Source: Chitinophaga terrae (ex Kim and Jung 2007)
Lineage (GTDB): Bacteria; Bacteroidota; Bacteroidia; Chitinophagales; Chitinophagaceae
Length of the DNA stretch: 64,000 nt
Direction: 5' to 3'
Assembly: GCF_900107795.1 (NCBI RefSeq)
Contig: NZ_FNRL01000016.1
Span: 80,193-144,192 of the forward strand
Shown: piece after piece, positions 51,811 through 61,515 of the stretch
Layout: each line of letters opens with the position of its first letter
Position numbering within the stretch: the stretch's first letter is position 1
The notes under the pieces: model-generated
Databases searched by the model: none
Told to the model about the DNA's origin: nothing
The model's input: only the letters and a program-made list of their open reading frames with translations
Translations under genes and position numbers: made by a program

Positions 51811-53034
51811 ATGAAAACATTCAACGTTCCGGTTATATATAGAAGTCCGCTTATCAGCGCTATCAAGAACAAGCGCAAAGAGCAGGACAGGATGAAGAAG
51901 GATTTTACACCTACCACCCTGGATTTTGGTCCCATTAAAATATTGCTGGCCCGCCACTTCGGCTTCTGCTACGGAGTAGAAAACGCTATTGAAATAGCTT
52001 TTAAAACCGTAGACGAAAACCCGGGCAAAAGGATTTTCCTGCTGAGTGAAATGATCCACAACCCGCATGTGAACAACGACCTGCTCGACAGAGGAGTACA
52101 ATTTCTCATGGATACTTCCGGCAAACAGCTTATTCCCTGGTCTGCACTGCAGGCCGACGATATCGTGATCATACCTGCGTTTGGCACTACCCTGGAAATT
52201 GAGCGTCAACTTGCCGGCCTGGGTATAGAACCGCTGAAGTATAACACTACCTGTCCCTTCGTGGAAAGGGTATGGAATAAGGCTGAACAGATAGGCAACA
52301 AGAACTATACAGTTATTGTGCACGGAAAGCCTAAACATGAAGAAACAAGGGCAACTTTCTCCCATAGCCAGGCAAATACGCCTACTATAGTGGTAAAAGA
52401 TATGGAAGAAGCCATCGTATTGGGCGAGTTCATTAAAGGGAAAAGACCGCTGGAAGATTTTGCCGATGTATTTAAAGGGCAGTTTTCAGAAGGCTTTAAC
52501 CCGGCAACAGACCTGCAACGGGTGGGCGTGGTTAACCAAACTACCATGCTGGCCACTGAAACACAGGCCATTGCAGACTACATCCGCCAGGTAATGGTAG
52601 AAACCTTCGACCTTAGCCCGGAAGCAGTTCCGGAACGGTTTGCAGATACCCGCGATACGCTCTGTTACGCGACCAACGATAACCAATCGGCCGTGACAGG
52701 CATGCTGAAAGAGGCTGCCGACCTGGCTATTGTCGTAGGCGGGTATAACAGTTCCAATACTTCTCACCTGGTTGAATTATGTGAAGAAAAGCTGCCCACC
52801 TACTATATTTCATCACCGGAGCAACTGATCTCGGCCACTGAGATCAGCCATTACGACTTCCATAACAAACAGGAGCTGCATACAAGCTACTACCTGGCAG
52901 ATAAATCGCCCGTCACTATTTTGCTGACCAGCGGCGCTTCCTGCCCGGATGCCCTGGTAGAAGCCGTGATACGAAAACTGCTCTCGTTCTATGGCGTAGA
53001 GCACAAGGCCGACGAATACATCGCACAGTTATAA
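51811..53034 (+). CDS. ispH: 4-hydroxy-3-methylbut-2-enyl diphosphate reductase
   Basis: A 407-residue iron-sulfur enzyme of the MEP isoprenoid pathway giving IPP and DMAPP. The three cluster cysteines are in HFGFCYGVENAIEIA, YNTTCPFVERVW and LLTSGASCPDALVE; HP loops (SEMIHNPHVNNDLL, VHGKPKHEET) and the TxxTRDTLCYATNDNQSAV-like segment (RDTLCYATNDNQSAV) complete the site. It is the long form seen in many Bacteroidota and plants, with an N-terminal extension and an inserted middle part. Confidence 0.96.
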   Translation: MKTFNVPVIYRSPLISAIKNKRKEQDRMKKDFTPTTLDFGPIKILLARHFGFCYGVENAIEIAFKTVDENPGKRIFLLSEMIHNPHVNNDLLDRGVQFLMDTSGKQLIPWSALQADDIVIIPAFGTTLEIERQLAGLGIEPLKYNTTCPFVERVWNKAEQIGNKNYTVIVHGKPKHEETRATFSHSQANTPTIVVKDMEEAIVLGEFIKGKRPLEDFADVFKGQFSEGFNPATDLQRVGVVNQTTMLATETQAIADYIRQVMVETFDLSPEAVPERFADTRDTLCYATNDNQSAVTGMLKEAADLAIVVGGYNSSNTSHLVELCEEKLPTYYISSPEQLISATEISHYDFHNKQELHTSYYLADKSPVTILLTSGASCPDALVEAVIRKLLSFYGVEHKADEYIAQL

Positions 53035-53050
53035 GATATTCACAAAAACA

Positions 53051-53078
53051 AGAAAGACACCAATCAAGGTGTCTTTCT
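53051..53078 (+). terminator. Rho-independent terminator after ispH
   Basis: A perfect 11-bp stem (53051-53061 with 53068-53078, loop AATCAA) followed by a T-rich run, 16 bp after the stop. Confidence 0.85.
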
Positions 53079-53278
53079 TCTTTGGGGCTAATCACGCTAG
53101 TAATGCAGAGTATAAAAATTTATATGGCGTGTATGAAAATCAGATTATTAGCCAAAACTAAAATATCTGTCATATGCCTGCAATCCCCATTTAGTATATG
53201 GTAGATAATAAATCATAACTGGTATAAAAACGATTAAATCTGGATAGCTCTAACTGCCTGAAACCGCTGATTTTCATA

Positions 53279-54046
53279 TTAGAACTGCATCGCCTTCTTC
53301 AGGAACTCCGCTTTGCGCCTTCTCGAAACCTCCACCTGGGTGCCATCGCTCATTAACGCGAAGCCCCCTTCTCCCTGGATATACGACTGCATCTGCTGCA
53401 TGTTTATCAGGTGGGAATTATGCACCCTGAAGAAATCCACATCCGACAACAGTTCTTCAAATTCCTTCAACGGTCTGGAAACCATCAGGTTCTTTTTATC
53501 AGTGAAGAAAATACGGGTATAGTTGCCGGTAGATTCGCACCTGACAATATTCTGAACGGGCATAAACACAAGCCCGTTGATGGTTGGCAAGGCTATCTTT
53601 TTATGAGATTGCTGCATGGTTTTCATATTCTGCAGGAACACGTCCATCGGGCTTTGTGCGCCCAGGTCTTTTACCCGGTTGCCTTTTCTTTCCCTGCTTT
53701 TCTCCAATGCATCCTGCAATTCCTTAATACTGAAAGGTTTCAGCAAATAGTCGAGTGCATTGAATTTGATGGCTTTCAACGCATATTGTTCATAGGCCGT
53801 TGTGAAGATCACATCAAAACTGACCTTCTCAAATTGTTTTAACAATTCGAAACCATTCTGGTAAGGCATTTCAACATCCAGGAATACCAGGTCCGGATGT
53901 TTTTCATCAATCTGTTCTTTCGCGTCTTTCACGCTTTTGGCTGTTCCTATTACTTCAACGCCCGGGCATTTCTTTTCCAGCATCGTTTGCAGGGCATCAA
54001 TGCAATGTTGCTCATCATCTACGATGATAGCTCTGATTTCGCTCAT
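53279..54046 (-). CDS. LytTR-family response regulator
   Basis: A 255-residue regulator. Receiver: acidic D10, D11, phospho-acceptor D57 (LVFLDVEMPYQNG), conserved Thr in VIFTTAYEQYA and Lys in LLKPFS. LytTR domain from about residue 145: ALPTINGLVFMPVQNIVRCE, FFRVHNSHLINMQQMQSYIQ, GTQVEVSRRRKAEFL. The kinase encoded 42 bp upstream is its likely partner. Confidence 0.93.
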   Translation of the reverse strand: MSEIRAIIVDDEQHCIDALQTMLEKKCPGVEVIGTAKSVKDAKEQIDEKHPDLVFLDVEMPYQNGFELLKQFEKVSFDVIFTTAYEQYALKAIKFNALDYLLKPFSIKELQDALEKSRERKGNRVKDLGAQSPMDVFLQNMKTMQQSHKKIALPTINGLVFMPVQNIVRCESTGNYTRIFFTDKKNLMVSRPLKEFEELLSDVDFFRVHNSHLINMQQMQSYIQGEGGFALMSDGTQVEVSRRRKAEFLKKAMQF

Positions 54047-54088
54047 ACGAGTAGCTTTTTAGCTAAAAATCTATAGTTAGTGTGACCG

Positions 54089-56035
54089 TTAAAACACAAA
54101 TTCTGCCGGCAATACAATCGTTACCTGTGTTCCGGTGGCGTTGCCCTGTTCATCTTCCAGGTCGGTTACGGTAACGGTAGCTTCTTTGTTATTGATCTTA
54201 CGAATAAGATCTATCCTTCCTTCCGTTACTTTCATCCCTACGGAGGTATGGGCTTTGCCCTTTCGCTCTTTGATCTCCATAGCTTTCTTCCTTCCTATTC
54301 CATTGTCGGTGATTGTACAGATCAGGCTGCGCTTCTCCAAAAGCATTTCAATATCCAGCAGTCCTTTTTCGGTTGGTTGTTTATGTACTAATCCGTGCCA
54401 GATGGCGTTTTCCACATAAGGCTGTAAGATCATAGGTGGAATTAATACTTCTTCTTCGTTGATCCCGGCGTCTATAAAAAATCTACATTCAAATATACCA
54501 TTACAGCGCAATGATTCAAGGTCAAGATACAGTTTTAAGGATTCTAATTCCTTATTCAAGGTAACAAAAGTATGTTGTGTATTATCCAAAATCAACCGCA
54601 TTAACCGGGAAAATTTAGTCAGGTAATCTGACGCTTCTTCCTGGTTGTTGCTCCAGATATACCGGTGAATGGAACTCAGCGAGTTAAAGATGAAATGAGG
54701 ATTCATCTGCGAGCGCAGTGATTTCAGCTCCAGCTGCAAAGTTTGTTTTTTGGCTTCCAGGTTACGGTGACGGATATACCAAAAACCGCCAATAAACCCC
54801 ATCAGCAGGAAAGCGCCTAAAAAGAAAGTAATAATGACGTTGCGTCTTGTGCGCAGGTTATTGATGATCTTATCGTGCTCCAAAGCCCGGATCTGGTTAT
54901 CTTTCCTGTCTACCTCGTAGATCGCCTGCATTTGGGTAATAGCCATAGAGGCTTTTTCATCCAGGATACTATCTTTATACAACAATGATTTGTCGGCTGC
55001 TTCCAGGGATCTTTTGAAATCTCCTGCGGCTTTATAATCTTCCGCCAGCCCTTTCCAGGCATCCATGAGCATAGATTTGAAGCCCCAGAAGGTGCTGACT
55101 TCTATCGATTGCTGCATGTATTTCCGCGCTTCCTCATGTTTTCCCTGGGCGCCCAGGAGCTTGCCGATATTCAGGTAGCTTTCTGCCACATGCACTTTAT
55201 CTTCCACTTTTTCATTGGCCTCCAATGCTTTTTGCAGGTAAACCATTGCGTGGTCGTACTCTTTTTTCTCTTTATATGCCGCGCCGAGGGCGTTATAGCA
55301 GACAGCCATTCCCGTTGGATTGTTGAGCTGCTGGTTAACAGCCAGGGAACGTTTGAAATATTGAATGGCCAGATCCAGCTTCTTTTTACTTTGGTAGGCA
55401 TAGCCCAGGTTTCCCAGGTTGATGGCCATTCCCAACGGGTTATTGCTTTTTTCTTCCAGGGCCAGGGCCTTGTTGAAATGCTCGATGGCTTCGTCGTACC
55501 GCTCAGTACTTAACTGGATATTCCCGATACTGTTGGTGGCAATGCAGATATTCCTGATATCCCCTATTTGTTCTGCCAGTTTCAGCGCCCTTACATGGTA
55601 ATCGAAGGCTTTCTGGAGCTTATCCTGGCGCCGGCAGTCGACGCCTACGTTATTGAGGGCGATCACTATCTGCAAAGTATCTTTTGCGTCTTCAGCTGCT
55701 TTCAGCGCTTTTTCATGGAAATCTTCCGCGATGAGGTACAACGACTTGTTCCGTTTGCTGGTGCCGATCTCGTTGTAGAGAACAGCTACTCCTTTGGGAT
55801 AATGGAGCTGGTGAGCGAGTAAAAGGCCTTCCTGCCAGAAGAGGTTCTCCTGTTTCTGCTGGTCGAAATACCGGGAGTTAGACCTGCCTGCTTTCAGGTA
55901 TGCCGAAAGCTTTGCGGTATCCGGGCGCATGGAGCGGATCTGTTCCAGTTGCCGGTAGACCTGCAGCGAGTCCTGCGCCCATAAATTATAAGACAGGAAT
56001 AACAGGCAGATAATACATACACCTTTTATAGACAT
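54089..56035 (-). CDS. TPR-containing sensor histidine kinase
   Basis: A 648-residue kinase. Signal peptide (MSIKGVCIICLLFLSYNLWAQ), then a periplasmic region of about eight TPR repeats (YNEIGTSKRNKSLYLIAEDF, AINLGNLGYAYQSKKKLDLA, VCYNALGAAYKEKKEYDHAM), a membrane helix (VIITFFLGAFLLMGFIGGFWY), and the His_kinase domain with phospho-acceptor H447 (RSQMNPHFIFNSLSSIHRYI) and ATPase motifs PPMILQPYVENAIWHGL. The ATG at 56035 gives a signal peptide; an upstream start adds 44 residues unlike the family. Confidence 0.92.
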   Translation of the reverse strand: MSIKGVCIICLLFLSYNLWAQDSLQVYRQLEQIRSMRPDTAKLSAYLKAGRSNSRYFDQQKQENLFWQEGLLLAHQLHYPKGVAVLYNEIGTSKRNKSLYLIAEDFHEKALKAAEDAKDTLQIVIALNNVGVDCRRQDKLQKAFDYHVRALKLAEQIGDIRNICIATNSIGNIQLSTERYDEAIEHFNKALALEEKSNNPLGMAINLGNLGYAYQSKKKLDLAIQYFKRSLAVNQQLNNPTGMAVCYNALGAAYKEKKEYDHAMVYLQKALEANEKVEDKVHVAESYLNIGKLLGAQGKHEEARKYMQQSIEVSTFWGFKSMLMDAWKGLAEDYKAAGDFKRSLEAADKSLLYKDSILDEKASMAITQMQAIYEVDRKDNQIRALEHDKIINNLRTRRNVIITFFLGAFLLMGFIGGFWYIRHRNLEAKKQTLQLELKSLRSQMNPHFIFNSLSSIHRYIWSNNQEEASDYLTKFSRLMRLILDNTQHTFVTLNKELESLKLYLDLESLRCNGIFECRFFIDAGINEEEVLIPPMILQPYVENAIWHGLVHKQPTEKGLLDIEMLLEKRSLICTITDNGIGRKKAMEIKERKGKAHTSVGMKVTEGRIDLIRKINNKEATVTVTDLEDEQGNATGTQVTIVLPAEFVF

Positions 56036-56610
56036 TGGTCGATTGTGTGGCTCACAATTTAAAAAAGAATTACGACAAAAGCCGGGAAGCCAAACAAGGA
56101 AAGGGTATTTTATTAAAAAGCGAAAGGGCGAAAGAATTCGCCCCTTCTTCCTATTAACCGAATACACCTACTGAAAATATGAGATAGTCATGGTAGCCAT
56201 GCTTTCCCACATTACCTTTTACAACCTACCGCATTAGGAAACCTGCTGTAGGGTTGATCTTTATATTTTATTAGCAATTCTGATAATCGGTTAATAGCAA
56301 AGGGTCCTTTTGTGGATATAGCTAGGATAAGACCTTAACGTAGCACGATATATAATAACGCGTCAGACGCTCAAATTCAATTGTCTTATACACAACACTC
56401 TAAAACACACGGCACAAAAAATTACCAATGCAGACTTCAGGAAGGATAAAGGTTAAAACAATGCAACCAATGTCTGTATACAGACAATGCAGAGGCATAG
56501 AAAATAAATAAATTGGAAATTCTGGAGGATGTGGAAAAATTATTACGCGGCAATGATCCATTGCCATATAGCAAATGTATAAAAGAGTTTTAATAAAAGA
56601 AAAAATTCTT
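56036..56610. other. Non-coding region between cmk and the TPR kinase
   Basis: 575 bp without a credible gene, GC-poor after 56160. A small 7-bp hairpin (GGGCGAA at 56127-56133 with TTCGCCC at 56138-56144) is visible in the leader of the kinase gene. No promoter consensus or RNA family was recognised. Confidence 0.5.
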
Positions 56611-57300
56611 TTATGAGGAATGCTCCATAATGGCATCCTCTACCCATTGCAGTACCAATTTCAACTGATCTTCGTGGGTTAAGTGACTGTTATCCAATAT
56701 GATAGCATCGTCGGCTTTCCGGAGAGGGCTGATCTCGCGGTTGGCATCAATATAATCTCTTAACTCGAGGTTCTTCTTAACCTCTTCAATAGTGATATTT
56801 TTATTCTTTTCGAAGAGCTCTTTAAAGCGGCGTTGTACCCTGATCTCGATATCGGCCGTCATAAAGATCTTCAGTTCTGCGTGCGGGAAAACAACCGTAC
56901 CGATATCCCTGCCATCCATTACGATACCTTTGCGGGCGCCCATTTTCTGTTGCTGGGAAACGGCAAATTCACGTACTTCTTTCACCGCAGCCACTTCACT
57001 TACTTTTTCAGCAACAACCATCTCGCGGATCAGGTGTTCAACATTCTCTTCATTCAGGTACATTTCACCAAAACCAGTCAGCGAATTGATCACAAAGTCA
57101 AGATGGATGCTTTTAAGCGCAGCCACCACCTCTTCATGAGATGACCAGTTCACATTATTCTGAATAAAATAAAGGGTAATTGCACGATACATAGCACCGC
57201 TGTCGATGTAGGTATAATTAAGTTTCCTTGCCAGTTGCTTTGCAAGGGTACTTTTGCCACAAGAAGAGTAGCCATCTATCGTGATGATTATCTTTTTCAA
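56611..57300 (-). CDS. cmk: Cytidylate kinase
   Basis: A 229-residue enzyme phosphorylating CMP and dCMP. P-loop IDGYSSCGKSTLAKQLA at residues 8-24, substrate residues in YTYIDSGAMYRAITLYF, VVMDGRDIGTVVFPHAELKI-type motif (MDGRDIGTVVFPHAELKIF) and FKELFEKNKNITIEEVKKNL. The start is placed at TTG 57300-57298, which gives (M)KKIIITIDGY as in other CMP kinases. A longer frame to 57387 would begin inside the terminator hairpin of the neighbouring gene and adds 29 residues with no match to the fold. Confidence 0.92.
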   Translation of the reverse strand: MKKIIITIDGYSSCGKSTLAKQLARKLNYTYIDSGAMYRAITLYFIQNNVNWSSHEEVVAALKSIHLDFVINSLTGFGEMYLNEENVEHLIREMVVAEKVSEVAAVKEVREFAVSQQQKMGARKGIVMDGRDIGTVVFPHAELKIFMTADIEIRVQRRFKELFEKNKNITIEEVKKNLELRDYIDANREISPLRKADDAIILDNSHLTHEDQLKLVLQWVEDAIMEHSS

Positions 57301-57375
57301 AATATTCTGTTTAATTGATTGCCTGTCTGAGGAAGAACGGTACAAATTTGAGGCAAATTGGGCAAATAACAAAGA

Positions 57376-57420
57376 ATTTTCCTGCAAAAGCCCGGCAGTG
57401 AAACGCTTTTGCAGGAAAAT
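57376..57420 (-). terminator. Rho-independent terminator after the T9SS cargo gene
   Basis: A perfect 16-bp inverted repeat (57376-57391 with 57405-57420) begins 4 bp after the stop codon of the 57424-58992 gene. The minus strand continues with TCTTTG. Confidence 0.85.
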
Positions 57421-57423
57421 TGA

Positions 57424-58992
57424 TTACTGTGCAACTATTACTTTGCAGGTGTAGGCAACCTTCATTGTGTCTTTATGGTATATCACGAGGAAATAAGCTC
57501 CGGATGGAAGGTCGGTGATATCAAGATCCGTATCTCCGCTCTTAGCGTTATATATTCTCAGCGACTGGCTCCAGGTATCCCGCACCTGGATCAGCAGATC
57601 GCCTCGAATGCCGCGTATGCTGACTTTAAAATTACCCGCATTGGGGTTCGGGTAAACATTGATCTGTACAAACGGCGGTACTGCGCGGATATCGGAATAT
57701 ACTACCTGCCCGTTTTTCCCAACTGCTTTTACACGGTAATAGGTCCAGTCGTCGTAGTCGTTCAGGTCCTGGTAGGTGTAACCAAGAGGCACTTTACTGT
57801 TGCCGTTCACAGCTTTACTTGGAATAGTAGCTACCCGGGTAAAGGTTTCTTCCCTTTCATATCTTCTTTCCAGTTCAAACCTGAGGTTATTAACTTCTTT
57901 ACTGGTATTCCAGTCGCACTGCACTACAACCGGGGCGATCCTGTATGCTTCGAAATTCAGGAATATGGCAGGTTTGGCGGTACCGGCCAATATTGTTTTC
58001 GCAAAATACTCACTGCTTCCCAGCGTGGTAAAGTGGCGCAGGTGCATCACTGCCGGCTCAGAGAGAGGGCTGGCGGTAAGCGTACCCGGTAGAGGTTTGT
58101 TCGGAATTACATTCAACCTGTCCCATACCCCGCTTACAAACTGGGTGATATAACTGCTATCCCTGTTTTCGGCGTATCCCGGCAATTCGCTGGTTTCTTT
58201 ATGCTGAAGAATTACATCTACTTCTCCCCCTTTATTATTCACCCTTTGTACGTTCCAGGTTTTATTCACAACACTATCCTTGTACGCCGGACCACCCGCT
58301 GCCAGCGTGTATACGCTGTCGTATACCCTGACCCCGAAATCGTCGGAGCCGCCGGTCATCACCAGGGCCGCCGGCGAATAATCATTTTCATCTGTACCTA
58401 CAGGGAAAACAACTTTATTGGCAGCATCATTGACCCCTTCCCTATACAAAGCTCCCCCGGCTGCTGCATTTCCTGTTACCACGTAACGCTGATCGTTATA
58501 GCCTGTAATAGTTCCGGGCTGTTTATTCCCTACCAGCAAATTCCATCCGTTCAGGAAAATCCTGCCGTTCGCAAAATGCAGGTTGTTACGGATCTTCAGA
58601 TCACTCAGATCATCGAGCCAGAGGCCGGAAGAATTGTTGACCTGCAGGTTGGGAAACGAAGTACCGGATTTTGCAGCCAGGCTGTATCCGCCGAATATCA
58701 ATTGCCTGCTGCTTCCTGAAAATACGAATACGCCTCCCTGGCCGGAATAGCCATCAGCGCTTTCATCGGGCAACGTAGCACCGTTACCGTTAGTCCATAG
58801 TTTGCTGAGGAAATAGAAAGTGCTGTTAGGCTGAGAGCCGAGCGTACCGTTATTGGTCATATCGCTGAAGATACCTACGTTGGTATTGGACGACAACCAG
58901 ACGGATGCGCCCAGCGGAATGTAGACTCCCTGCTGGGCAGAAAGGCCCGGCGACCAGCAGAGGAAAGCTAATATGACTAATAGGTATTTCAC
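57424..58992 (-). CDS. Secreted protein with T9SS type A sorting domain
   Basis: A 522-residue surface or released protein. Signal peptide YLLVILAFLCWSPGLSAQQ, then beta-rich regions (IFSDMTNNGTLGSQPNS, FAYRI-like strands), an Fn3-like segment near 390-425 (LRFELERRYEREETFTRVAT), and a C-terminal type A sorting domain (VYPNPNAGNFKVS, DLPSGAYFLVIYHKD, TCKVIVAQ). The T9SS machinery would export it and remove the tail. The start codon is GTG at 58992. It forms a run with two further secreted proteins upstream. Confidence 0.85.
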   Translation of the reverse strand: MKYLLVILAFLCWSPGLSAQQGVYIPLGASVWLSSNTNVGIFSDMTNNGTLGSQPNSTFYFLSKLWTNGNGATLPDESADGYSGQGGVFVFSGSSRQLIFGGYSLAAKSGTSFPNLQVNNSSGLWLDDLSDLKIRNNLHFANGRIFLNGWNLLVGNKQPGTITGYNDQRYVVTGNAAAGGALYREGVNDAANKVVFPVGTDENDYSPAALVMTGGSDDFGVRVYDSVYTLAAGGPAYKDSVVNKTWNVQRVNNKGGEVDVILQHKETSELPGYAENRDSSYITQFVSGVWDRLNVIPNKPLPGTLTASPLSEPAVMHLRHFTTLGSSEYFAKTILAGTAKPAIFLNFEAYRIAPVVVQCDWNTSKEVNNLRFELERRYEREETFTRVATIPSKAVNGNSKVPLGYTYQDLNDYDDWTYYRVKAVGKNGQVVYSDIRAVPPFVQINVYPNPNAGNFKVSIRGIRGDLLIQVRDTWSQSLRIYNAKSGDTDLDITDLPSGAYFLVIYHKDTMKVAYTCKVIVAQ

Positions 58993-59008
58993 AGAGGTAG
59001 AAGCTCGA

Positions 59009-61435
59009 TTAAAGAATAAAAGAAATCATTATCCAGGCGTTATCCTGGGCGGAGTAAACTAACGTAGCATTACCTTGATTTGAAATAGTAACTGCGGCAC
59101 CAGTGGGAGTATATATCCTGTTCCCTAGGGCTGCATTATTGCTGTTATTATTAAAAGTGAGACTGGTTCCGGTAGTCGCAATACAATAGAAAGTAATAGT
59201 TTGTCCGTCAATCGGCGTTGTACCGTTTGTAATTCCATTAATGGTACCGTTATAGCCGCTATTAATTCTAATCATATTATTTACCGTACCAACGTTTAAT
59301 GCATTGTTTGTACCAGTGATATTCATACTGGTAAAAGAACTGGTACTATTCTTATTTACCTGCCTCACATCCCCATTAGCATCAATGGTCAATAAATTAT
59401 TGGCCGTAGTAGTGGTAGCCAGGTTTTGCAAACGGATGGCATCGTTCCTGGCATTTACATGCAGCACTTTGGCCGGTTCAGCAGTTAACCCGATTCCTAC
59501 TTTTCCCAGCTGAATCCTCATCATTTCACTAAAAACCCGGCCATTGTAATTATAACTTTTAAAGATGATCGGTTCATCGCCATCATCGCCGATAATAAAA
59601 TCAAAACCGCCATCGTTGACCGTAGAACCAGTAGCCCCAAATTCGAAAATATCGTCGCTGGCGGCGCTTCCTTTCATACGGAAGTTGCCATACTGGTCTA
59701 CAAAGAACATCGGTTTATACAACCTCGACGACGACTCGAATTGCAAAGCAGAACGTAGATGCGTCACTTTCTGGTTCACATCACTATATTCAGGGCCGTA
59801 AGATTCTGTATCTGTTAATCCAAGCAGATCGCGCCGTCCAAATTCAAGGTAGGTTTGATTGTTTGATTTAATGATCATCGGTACATCGTCCCTGTTCCCC
59901 AGAAAGGAACCTGCCGCTGCGCCAACGTTACCGGTGGTAAGCCAGTTATCGTTAGCTGCGTTGTTTGTAACGATCACGTCGCCTTGTGCATTGATAGAAA
60001 GTACTTTTGTATTGGAAGGATCGGGTGTTGCAGTAGCCAGGTTTTTAAGCCGCAGGCCTGATGTAGCGGGCGTCAGGCTGCCGCCTGTATAGGCGGCTCC
60101 CGCAATTTCAAGGGCATTGGCGGGAGTGTTGGTGCCGATGCCTAAACGTTTGTTCGCAAAATCGTAAAAGAAATTACCAGCGTCCTGCGACACTTCCACA
60201 GAAGCATCCGACGTCTTCTTCGCAAAAACGATCCCGCCATCTGTGAACACGTTATCGCCATGCGTCAGCACAGCTTTGTACCAGGGATTGCCACCGTTGG
60301 AAGTCAGCGGGCTATTGTTGCCGCCCCACTCTTTAATCGCCAGGTTGGCTTTATCGAAAAACAGCTGAGTGGTATAACTGGTATTGCGGAAAGACAGGAT
60401 GGTCCATGCGTGGGCGGTAACGCCTGCCGGGCCATTTGTTACGGGCGAGCCGCCCTGCGCTTCCCAGATCTTTAGTTTTACTTTAGGAAAGGGCTGATCG
60501 GCATACGCGGCATCGGGTGTTGTGAGTTTAGCAAAAGTAACGCCGCCGGTACTATCGTCCATTGGTTCGTAAAGCGACTTGGCAGCGTTCCATTTTAAGA
60601 TCTGCCCGTCTGCCGGTGCAGTAGTGCTGATGCCCAAACCCTGGAGTTTATTGGCATTCCATAGTGCGTTGGTATTGTCAGCGTCAATAGTCCACGACCT
60701 GTCGGCTGTGAGGTCCTGCGCCCCTGCCGGCGTAACCTGTTTGATCCCCCTGCCCGCCGTGATGGTAAGTTTACGGGCGCTGGTGGTTTCTGTTCCTGCT
60801 GTCCAAGCAGTGCCATTCCATTTTAGCACCTGGTTAGCAGTGGTACCGGCAATCAGCGACAGCGGCGAAGCGGCAGTGCCGGCGCCGGTAACAGGAGCAG
60901 CGGTCACAATACTGGTCAGCGCTGTTTTGTTTGTCCATTTGCTGGTAGCCTGGTCAAAAGATAATACCTGGTTATTTGCCAGTGATGCCGTATTGATCAC
61001 CACATCGTCCAGCAGGTCAAGGTTATAGTCGCCCTCCTGTGGAGACACAGCGCCAGTACGGGTTTTGAAAGATGTAACGCCAGTGTTACTGATAACGCCT
61101 GCGGCATCAATGCTGATCCCTGTTCCTGCTGAAACAGAGCTGAAGTCAGTTATCCTCACCCATCCGGTTGTTTTCTTCAGATAGATACTGGCATCATCCA
61201 CCACATAAACAAGCATGCCGGCTTTTGCGCCAAACAGCAGTCCGCCTGCTGTAATCCTGCTTTTAGGTACGCGAGGCATTAATAAACCCTGTTTATCACT
61301 GTTCAATTCCAGTACAGCATCTTTGTCTAAGATAGTAGGTTGCATTCCCAGCTTCAGTTGCTGGGCAAACAGTTTATCAGAAAAAATACAACACAGTGCA
61401 ATGACGGACATCGCCTTCCATGGTAACGACTTCAT
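59009..61435 (-). CDS. Large secreted tail-fibre-like surface protein
   Basis: An 808-residue protein with signal peptide (KAMSVIALCCIFSDKLFAQQ), an N-terminal module LKLGMQPTILDKDAVLELNS and KQGLLMPRVPKSR shared with the next gene, then repetitive segments: RLGIGTNTPANALEIAG, LLTIDANGDVRQVNK, and WLTTGNVGAAAGSFLGNRDD. Such modules occur in Bacteroidota tail-fibre-domain surface proteins. The C-terminus (RIYTPTGAAVTISNQGNATL through WIMISFIL) is not a recognised sorting tail. Probably an adhesin; export route unknown. It ends 16 bp before the T9SS cargo start. Confidence 0.7.
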   Translation of the reverse strand: MKSLPWKAMSVIALCCIFSDKLFAQQLKLGMQPTILDKDAVLELNSDKQGLLMPRVPKSRITAGGLLFGAKAGMLVYVVDDASIYLKKTTGWVRITDFSSVSAGTGISIDAAGVISNTGVTSFKTRTGAVSPQEGDYNLDLLDDVVINTASLANNQVLSFDQATSKWTNKTALTSIVTAAPVTGAGTAASPLSLIAGTTANQVLKWNGTAWTAGTETTSARKLTITAGRGIKQVTPAGAQDLTADRSWTIDADNTNALWNANKLQGLGISTTAPADGQILKWNAAKSLYEPMDDSTGGVTFAKLTTPDAAYADQPFPKVKLKIWEAQGGSPVTNGPAGVTAHAWTILSFRNTSYTTQLFFDKANLAIKEWGGNNSPLTSNGGNPWYKAVLTHGDNVFTDGGIVFAKKTSDASVEVSQDAGNFFYDFANKRLGIGTNTPANALEIAGAAYTGGSLTPATSGLRLKNLATATPDPSNTKVLSINAQGDVIVTNNAANDNWLTTGNVGAAAGSFLGNRDDVPMIIKSNNQTYLEFGRRDLLGLTDTESYGPEYSDVNQKVTHLRSALQFESSSRLYKPMFFVDQYGNFRMKGSAASDDIFEFGATGSTVNDGGFDFIIGDDGDEPIIFKSYNYNGRVFSEMMRIQLGKVGIGLTAEPAKVLHVNARNDAIRLQNLATTTTANNLLTIDANGDVRQVNKNSTSSFTSMNITGTNNALNVGTVNNMIRINSGYNGTINGITNGTTPIDGQTITFYCIATTGTSLTFNNNSNNAALGNRIYTPTGAAVTISNQGNATLVYSAQDNAWIMISFIL

Positions 61436-61515
61436 ACTAAATTTCTTTGGAAAAAATGACCGATAAATGGAAAGAGGGAAACGGTGAAATGATCACCGTT
61501 CCCGAAACCTTATCC

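Noticed and set aside
53079..53278. Small gene or RNA between ispH and the response regulator
   Set aside because: Only a short AT-rich stretch after the ispH terminator; no frame or stable fold.
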